Shown here in pieces: positions 57,330 to 64,000 of a DNA stretch of 64,000 bases (within the stretch, counting starts at the first letter, position 1; each line of letters starts with the position of its first letter). The notes under the pieces were generated by a model, which made no database searches, was not told the origin of the DNA, and saw only the letters and a program-made list of their open reading frames with translations. Origin of the DNA: Persicaria tinctoria (taxonomy: Eukaryota > Streptophyta > Magnoliopsida > Caryophyllales > Polygonaceae); contig JBANSL010000008.1 of the NCBI GenBank assembly GCA_037127255.1, positions 42,297,373 through 42,361,372 of the forward strand, given 5' to 3'. The position numbers were made by a program, and so were the translations under genes.

Positions 57330-58523
57330 AACTGAGGGGGCCTTAACATGCGAGTTACAAGACAACCAGAGCATTAGAAGAAGAGCGGCCTGCTTTCGAT
57401 TCAGAAATGGTCGATTATACAAAATGGGTTTTAACCTCCCGGATCTCCTCTGTGTCTCGGACCAAGAAGGCCTTGATCTCGCTCGAGAGCTACACGCGGG
57501 CCTCTGTGGCAACCACCAAGGGTGGAGAGTAGTGGCATCTAAAATCACACGTTTGGGTTACTACTCGCCCTCCCTGAGAACATATGCTGAAATGATTATT
57601 CACAAATGTGACCCTTGCCAGCTGCATGCATCGCTCAATCACCGCCCCCCTCATCCTTTGAAGTGCATATCCGCACCATGTCCATTTGCGATGTGGGGAA
57701 TGGATATTTTGGGCCCTTTCCCAATAGCACCAAGCCAGTTGTGGTTCATCATCGTGATAGTCGATTACTTTACGAAGTGGGTAGAAGCAGAAGCCATGGC
57801 CACCATCACGACAAAAAAAAGTGCGCAAATTCCTCTGGAAAAACATGATTTGCTGATTTCGGGTCCCCCAAGCTATCATCACCAATCATGGTCCCCAGTT
57901 TGAATGCGAGGGGATTCGTGACTTCTGCGTATGCCTCCAAATTGACTTCCGATTCTCGTCGGTAGCTTACCCATAATCCAACGGACAGGCTGAAACCACG
58001 AATTGCCAAATTTTGAATGCCCTTAAGTAAAGGTTAGGAACAGCAAAGGGAGAATGAGCTGAGATCTTGCCCCTGGTACTATGGTCATATAGAACCTCAG
58101 CCAAGAGCCCCAAGGGAGAAATGCCATTCACAATGGCATTTGGAGTCGATGCAATCATCCCAGTGGAATTACTAACTCTCTTGGCTAGACTTGTCGATTT
58201 CAGAAAAGACACTAACGACGAAGCCCTTGAGTTGGAACTCCTCTTGCGCGAAGAAAGAAGGGACGCCGCTTTCCTAAAAGAAAATAAATATCAACGCCAA
58301 CTAGTTGAAGGATACAACAAGCGTGTTTTCGTACGACCACTACAAAAAAGGGGACATGGTCCTCCGACAAGCAACAACGGGGGGAAAACTCAAACCCAAA
58401 TGGGAAGGTCCGTACATCATCCACAAAGAAGTAGGCAGGGGTTTCTTCAAACTTCAAAATTCAGAAGGTGCGATCCTCGTTAAGTCATCGAACGTTAGGA
58501 ATCTCAAGGCATATTTTGCGTAA
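57330..58523 (+). pseudogene. Tat-like integrase, broken
   Basis: The zinc-binding part has H24, H31, C62 and C65 in the frame starting 57424 (ELHAGLCGNHQG, KCDPCQ). The catalytic core starts WGMDILGPFP (D94) and VDYFTKWVEAEA (D114). The third acidic residue would lie in the badly mutated stretch 57840-58060. The C-terminal part resumes at 58067 (WSYRTSAKSPKGEMPF) and ends in the frame 58305-58523 with KGDMVLRQ and KWEGPYII, stop at 58521. No chromodomain is seen. Confidence 0.83.
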
Positions 58524-58649
58524 ACGTTAGACATATTAGAAGTCTAGTGACTTAGATTTTCCATGTATAGGGGTCACCAGGGTTCCCGATTGGGTAAACC
58601 ACTTCATACATATCAATGAAATTTCCAAACCCAACAATAAATTGTCGAT
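58524..58649. other. Spacer between integrase and satellite
   Basis: A short unique 3' sequence is followed by a worn first satellite unit (AATAAATTGTCGATAAAC). Confidence 0.6.
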
Positions 58650-60326
58650 AAACATAAATTTAGCAATCGCATGCCTTTCGAACACGAATATGCAAGTAAG
58701 CATCCATGGAGAATAAATTTAGCAATCGCATGTCTTTCGAGCATGGATGTGCAAGTAAGCCTCCAAGGAGAATAAATTTTGCAATCACGTGTCTTTCAAG
58801 CATGGATGTGCAAGTACGCCTCCAAGGAGAATAAATTTAGCAATCGCGTGTCTTTCGAACACGGATGTGCAAGTAAGCCTCCAAGGAGAATACATTTAGC
58901 AATCGCGTGTCTTTCGAGCACGGATGTGCAAGTAAGCCTCCAAGGAGAATAAATTTAGCAATCGCTTGTCTTTCAAGCACGGATGTGCAAGTAAGCCTCC
59001 AAGGAGAATAAATTTAGCAATCGCGTGTCTTTCGAACACGGATGTGCAAGTAAGCCTCCAAGGAGAATAAATTTAGCAATCGCGTGTCTTTTAAGAACGG
59101 ATGTGCAAGTAAGCCTACAAGGAGAATAAATTTAGCAATCGCGTGTCTTTCGAACATGGATGTGCAAGTAAGCCTCCAAGGAGAATAAATTTAGCAATCG
59201 CGTGTCTTTCGAGCACGGATGTGCAAGTAAGCCTCCATGGAGAATAAATTTAGCAATCGCGTGTCTTTCGAGCACGGATGTGCAAGTAAGCCTCCAAGGA
59301 GAATAAATTTAGCAATCGTGTGTATTTCGAGCATGGATGTGCAAGTAAGCCTCCAATGAGAATAAATTTAGCAATCGCGTGTCTTATGAATACGGATGTG
59401 CAAGTAACCCTCTAAGGAGAATAAATTTAGCAATCGTGTGTATTTCGAGCATGGATGTGCAAGTAAGCCTCCAAGGAGAATAAATTTAGCAATCGCATGT
59501 CTTTTGAATACGGATGTGTAAGTAACCCTCTAAGGAGAATAAATTTAGCAATCACGTCTATTTCGAACACGGATGTGCAAGTAAGCCTCCAAGGAGAATA
59601 AATTTAGCAATCGCGTGTCTTTCGAACATGGATGTGCAAGTAAGCCTCCAAGGAGAATAAATTTAGCAATCGCGTGTCTTTCGAGCACGGATGTGCAAGT
59701 AAGCCTCCAAGGAGAATAAATTTAGCAATCGCGTGTCTTTCGAACATGGATGTGCAAGTAAGCCTCCAAGGAGAATAAATTTAGCAATCGCGTGTCTTTC
59801 GAGCACGGATGTGCAAGTAAGCCTCCAAGGAGAATAAATTTAGCAATCGCGTGTCTTTCGAACATGGATGTGCAAGTAAGCCTCCAAGGAGAATAAATTT
59901 AGCAATCGCGTGTCTTTCGAGCACGGATGTGCAATTAAGCCTCCAAGGAGAATAAATTTAGCAATTGTGTGTATTTCGAGCATGGATGTGCAAGTAAGCC
60001 TCCAAGGAGAATAAATTTAGCAATCGCGTGTCTTTCGAACACGGATGTGCAAGTAAGCCTCCAAGGAGAATACATTTAGCAATCGCGTGTCTTTCGAGCA
60101 CGGATGTGCAAGTAAGCCTCCAAGGAGAATAAATTTAGCAATCGCTTATCTTTCAAGCACGGATGTGCAAGTAAGCTTCCGAGGAGAATAAATTTAGCAA
60201 TCACGTGTCTTTCGAGCACGGATGTGCAAGTAAGCATCCAATTAGGAGAATAAATTTAGCAATCGCGTGTCTTTCAATCACGGATGTGCAAGTAAGCCTC
60301 CAAGGAGAATAAATTTAGCAATCGCG
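58650..60326 (+). repeat. 59-bp satellite array, about 28 units
   Basis: The unit starts GAATAAATTTAGCAATCGCG and goes on with TGTCTTTCGAGCACGGATG, TGCAAGTAAGCCTCCAAGGA. Successive units start exactly 59 bp apart (58711, 58770, 58829). Variants are GAACATGG against GAGCACGG, which alternate in 59580-59960 to give a 118-bp higher-order unit. A variant unit with GAATACATTTAGC occurs at 58888 and again exactly 1180 bp (20 units) later. The array sits in the 3' untranslated part of the Tat element. Tat-clade elements are known to host such arrays. Confidence 0.93.
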
Positions 60327-61703
60327 TGTTGTTGTAGGAGGAAATTGAGTTTAATAAATAATAATATAAATCAAACCAGATTCGTGCCCACACAAATAAT
60401 TACCAGACTTCTTCCTGATGTAGCAACAGGAAGTCGGGATCGATCCTTGAGGAAGCTGGTCAGCGGATCTCAGGTAGCAGGCGAATCTCACGTCAGATTT
60501 TGACTCAAGAAGCACTCGACTTCGAGTAGACTTACTCGATGTCGACTACTCAGTCGGGTAAAACTGCAAAAAGAAGCAAACAGAAATGCAAACGATGCAA
60601 AAGAAGCAATGTCGAGTAAAAACTTACTCGACGTCGACTATGTCCTACTCAACGTCGACTAGATCTGGTCGATTTCGAGTACTCATCATAACAAAATCGT
60701 AAATTTCGTAATGACAAAACACGTGATTGATGGAATAAAATCAATAAACTAAAGACGTCCAAGATCAGGGTTTCACACCACAACGATAGCCATATAAAAT
60801 AATGCATAAGGTATAAAAGATCATGCCTTTTCATCAAATAATTGTCGTCATTAACAAATTGGAATATAGAGGCTTTCACATAAACCCTAATTGTTACTAA
60901 TCATTTTTCACATAATTAATCCAAGTTGTATTAAGATCACTTTCGCTTCAATAACACTAACAAGAATCACCTTCAATTTTCGCAAAAGAATCATGATCGT
61001 AGGGATAGAAGACGAAATAACATTAAAAGAATGTACCTTTAGCACATTACCTTACATGGCTATCGCCGGGCTCACCCTGACCCTAGAAGTTGGGTGACTA
61101 CTCGCTCTTCACCATAAATAAACACATCAATAAAAAAAAAAAAAAAAACTAAATTGCATTAATAAACTCAAATAAAAATTACAACCAATCGAAGCCAAAA
61201 CGCCTCTCAACACTTTTGCTCCACTTGGCCTAAGCTCCCTCTCCTACTCGCTATGTACGTATTGCCTTGTGGCTTGTCTTGGATTATTGGATGATTGAAT
61301 GATTCTAAAATCCAGCCCTTAAAGCCTTATTTATAGTGTTCAATCTAGCTAATCTAAAAAGGAACAACTATATCTATATCTAAAACTTTCTATCTAAAAA
61401 CACAAGATAAAACTTAATTGATAAAGGAAATAAATCTATAAGGAAACTAGAAATAATGTGGATAAATCCCTCTTGGTCTTGATAGATCTTCATGTGGATG
61501 GATAGAATTCCACATATCTTCTCTTGCAAGCACTCCTATCTTCTCGGCACAACTCGATCTCGGACTCGGACTGGCAGTTACTCGACTTCGACTACAAATG
61601 GTCGATGTCAACTAGAATTTTTCCTCTTGGGTTGTACTGGAGCTCGGGCACGTTCCGGACTCGACGGGTGTACTCGACTTCGAGTACTGTAGCACTCGAC
61701 ATC
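60327..61703 (-). repeat. Partial LTR of an Athila-like element (duplicated copy)
   Basis: The left boundary is TGTTGTTGTAGG (minus strand ...CAACAACA, as in copies 1 and 4), inserted into a satellite unit after CGCG. It contains the TCGA-type decamers TCGACTTCGA, TCGATGTCGA and TCGACGTCGA, the leader and a TATA box (61328-61335). It ends at the duplication junction, so its U3 start is missing. Confidence 0.85.
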
Positions 61704-61861
61704 AAGTAAGCTTCCAAGGAGAATAAATTTAGCAATCACGTGTCTTTCGAGCACGGATGTGCAAGTAAGCATCCAATTAGGAGAATAAATTTAGTAATCG
61801 CGTGTCTTTCAATCACGGATGTGCAAGTAAGCCTCCAAGTAGAATAAATTTAGCAATCGCG
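61704..61861 (+). repeat. Satellite units inside the duplication
   Basis: About 2.7 units of the 59-bp satellite are copied from 60169-60326, including the private AAGTAAGCATCCAATTAG variant. Confidence 0.9.
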
Positions 61862-63993
61862 TGTTGTTGTAGGAGGAAATTGAGTTTAATAAATACTAAT
61901 ATAAATCAAACCAGATTCGTGCCCACGCAAATGATTACCAGACTTCTTCCTGATGTAGCAACAGGAAGTCGGGATCGATCCTTGAGGAAGCTGGTCAGCG
62001 GGTCTCAGGTAGCAGGCGAATCTCACGTCGGATTTTGACTCAGGAAGCACTCGACTTCGAGTAGACTTACTCGATGTCGACTACTCAGTCGGGTAAAACT
62101 GCAAAAAGAAGCAAACAGAAATGCAAACGATGCAAAACAAGCAATGTCGAGTAAAAATTTACTCGACGTCGACTAAGTCCTACTCAACGTCGACTAGATC
62201 TGGTCGATTTCGAGTACTCAGCATAACAGAATCGTAAATTTCGTAATGACAAAACACGTGATTGATGGAATAAAATCAATAAACTAAAGACGTCCAAGAT
62301 CAGGGTTTCACACCACAACGATAACCATATAAAATAATGCATAAGGTATAAAAGATCATGCCTTTTCATCAAATAATTGTCGTCATTAACAAATAGGAAT
62401 ATAGAGGCTTTCACATAAACCCTAATTGTTACTAATCATTTTTCACATAATTAATCCAAGTTGTATTAAGATCACCTTCGCTTCAATAACACAAACAAGG
62501 ACCACCTTCAACTTTCGCAGAAGAATCATGATCGTAGGGATAGAAGACGAAATAACATCAAAAGAATGTACCTTTAGCACATTACCTTATATGGCTATCG
62601 TCGGGCTCACCCTGACCCTAGAAGTTGGGTGACTACTCGCTCTTCATCATAAATAAACACATCAATAAAAAAAAAGAAACTAAATTGCATTAATAAACTC
62701 AAATAAAAATTACAACCGATCGAAGCCAAAACGCCTCTCAACACTTTTGCTCCACTCGGCCTAAGCTCCCTCTCCTACTCGCTATGTACGTATTGCCTTG
62801 TGGCTTGTCTTGGATTGTTGGATGATTGAATGATTCTAAAATCCAGCCCTTAAAGCCTTATTTATAGTGTTCAATCTAGCTAATCTAGAAAGGAACAACT
62901 ATATCTATATCTAAAACTTTCTATCTAAAAACACAAGATAAAACTTAATTGATAAAGGAAATAAATCTATAAGGAAACTAGAACTGATGTGGATAAATCC
63001 CTCTTGGTCTTGATAGATCTTCATGTGGATGGATAGAATTCCACATATCTTCTCTTGCAAGCACTCCTATCTTCTTGGCACAACTCGATCTCGAACTCGG
63101 ACTCGGACTAGCAGTTACTCGACTTCGACTACAAATGGTCGATGTCAACTAGAATTTTTCCTCTTGGGTTGTACTGGAGCTCGGGCATGTTCCGGACTCG
63201 ACGGGTGTACTCGACTTCGAGTACTGTAGCACTCGACATCGAGTAGCTCTGGACTCCTCGAGTGATCTGCTCGACTCCGTGTGACTTTCTAGCTTCTGGT
63301 GTACTCGCCTTCGACTAGTTGCAGTCGACGTCGACTAGAACGGTCAGCTTTCAGCATTCTGCTCCATTCTTGAAACGCACTTTCTTAAGTTCTCGTTTGT
63401 CGGATTGATACATATGACTATGTGTTGGAAAGCCCTTTTCGAGGGCTACAACTCTCATGAAGACATCAGAACTTGATTCAGAATGATGAATAGTGAAAAG
63501 TGGGCTTTTCTCCGGCTACACCATCCTTAACTTCTTCATGACTTTCCTTTAAGCTCCAAAGTGCGTCCGATTTCTCCTCTTGTTTGGACTTTTGGTGTAT
63601 ATAGCTTGGTGGGATGATATTAAGGACTTGTGAGTAGTTGGTTTCTCTTGGTGGAGATTTAGAGAGGTTTGGTTTCGTTAGGTGTCCTCTTTATGAGGGA
63701 TAGAGGGATAGGAATACTTTTGGTATAGATTGGGGTAGATTTCGTTATTTTAGTATGGGTTCCCATTTTGCTTCTGGGCACCCATGTTTAGCTCCGTTTT
63801 TTGTTTGGTTCTTACGAGTAGAACCCTTTGTTTGGTTGTACTCTTCTTTTGTATTTTCTTTGGTTTAACCACCACATCTATATATTTACCAATTCAGAAC
63901 ATAGAATCTGTACTATTCTAACCCAAATGCATGAAATGCTTACATAAATCGATATAAATGTTAATGTAAAAATGGCAAATTAGGCTCACATCA
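61862..63993 (-). repeat. 3' LTR of an Athila-like element continuing off the right edge
   Basis: The full LTR is 2132 bp. On the minus strand it starts TGATGTGAGCC and ends CAACAACA, with TATA box (62859-62866) and leader. The last window bases, AACACCC, read GGGTGTT on the minus strand and are the polypurine tract (compare GGGGTGTT in copies 1 and 4). So the internal region lies outside the window to the right. U3 has palindromes such as AGTCGACGTCGACT near 63325. It is the most diverged member of the family here. Confidence 0.85.
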
Positions 63994-64000
63994 AACACCC

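Larger units (their letters stand above)
52877..60326 (+). mobile_element. Tat/Retand-type Ty3/gypsy element, decayed, with satellite in its 3' region
   Basis: The internal order is gag, protease, RT, RNase H, a second (archaeal-like) RNase H and integrase, then a long 3' untranslated part. The extra RNase H is the hallmark of the Tat clade. Many stops and frameshifts interrupt every domain, so this is older than copies 1 and 4. The right LTR is not seen; the element is interrupted at 60327 by another retroelement. Confidence 0.85.
60169..63240. repeat. 1535-bp tandem duplication of satellite plus LTR
   Basis: 60169-61703 and 61704-63240 are near-identical tandem copies, each with about 158 bp of satellite and about 1.38 kb of LTR. 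The internal junction at 61703/61704 joins LTR (ACTCGACATC) to satellite (AAGTAAGC), sharing AGTA with both parents. Differences are few single bases and shortened A-runs. Confidence 0.88.

Noticed and set aside
58650..60326. Regular repeats that could suggest a CRISPR array
   Set aside because: Units are contiguous 59-mers without unique spacers, in a plant retroelement context; this is a satellite.

Overview
This window is a stretch of plant nuclear repeat DNA, almost certainly from an angiosperm and probably a eudicot. Plant-specific mobile elements fill nearly all of it: an L1-type LINE, Athila- and Tat-like Ty3/gypsy LTR retrotransposons whose Athila-like members are primed by tRNA-Asp, and a CACTA (En/Spm) transposon with its two usual genes. 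I see no intact single-copy host gene. The only host-type coding sequence is a set of fragments carried inside DNA transposons.

Layout. 1-2767 is the 3' part of a decayed LINE. 2801-29792 is an Athila-like gypsy element (copy 1, flanked by ATATG). It encodes only gag and protease plus an integrase-tail relic. A 17.5-kb CACTA transposon (10136-27673, flanked by TAT) sits inside its 3' LTR. The CACTA carries tnpD and a six-exon tnpA-like gene, spliced fragments of a GFA2-like DnaJ gene and a THG1-like gene, and a tRNA-like sequence. 31260-35951 is a minus-strand relative (copy 2, flanked by CATTC) with internal deletions. 35957-38822 is a mosaic of older retroelement pieces ending in a polypurine tract. 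38823-52112 is copy 4 of the Athila-like family (flanked by GGGGA), inserted exactly in that tract. Its 5' LTR contains a 3.9-kb terminal-inverted-repeat transposon (40027-43970) that carries the 3' end of a TRM7/FtsJ-like gene. About 52120-58640 is a heavily mutated Tat-type gypsy element with a second RNase H domain. Downstream of its pol lies a 59-bp satellite array (about 58650-60326). 60327-63993 holds two copies of the 3' LTR of another minus-strand Athila-like element, made by a 1535-bp tandem duplication that also copied some satellite units. That element runs off the right edge.

Target-site duplications give the order of insertion: copy 1 before the CACTA; the older element before copy 4, and copy 4 before the small TIR transposon. 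The Athila-like copies lack reverse transcriptase and integrase, so they must have been mobilised in trans. Their most distinctive trait is a dense set of palindromic TCGA-NN-TCGA decamers in both LTR non-coding DNA and gag-pro linkers, next to a leader block of about 300 bp that is conserved between otherwise diverged copies. This motif system, and the captured tRNA-processing gene pieces in two separate DNA transposons, are the best candidates for something undescribed. I found no CRISPR array, operon, defence locus or organelle segment.
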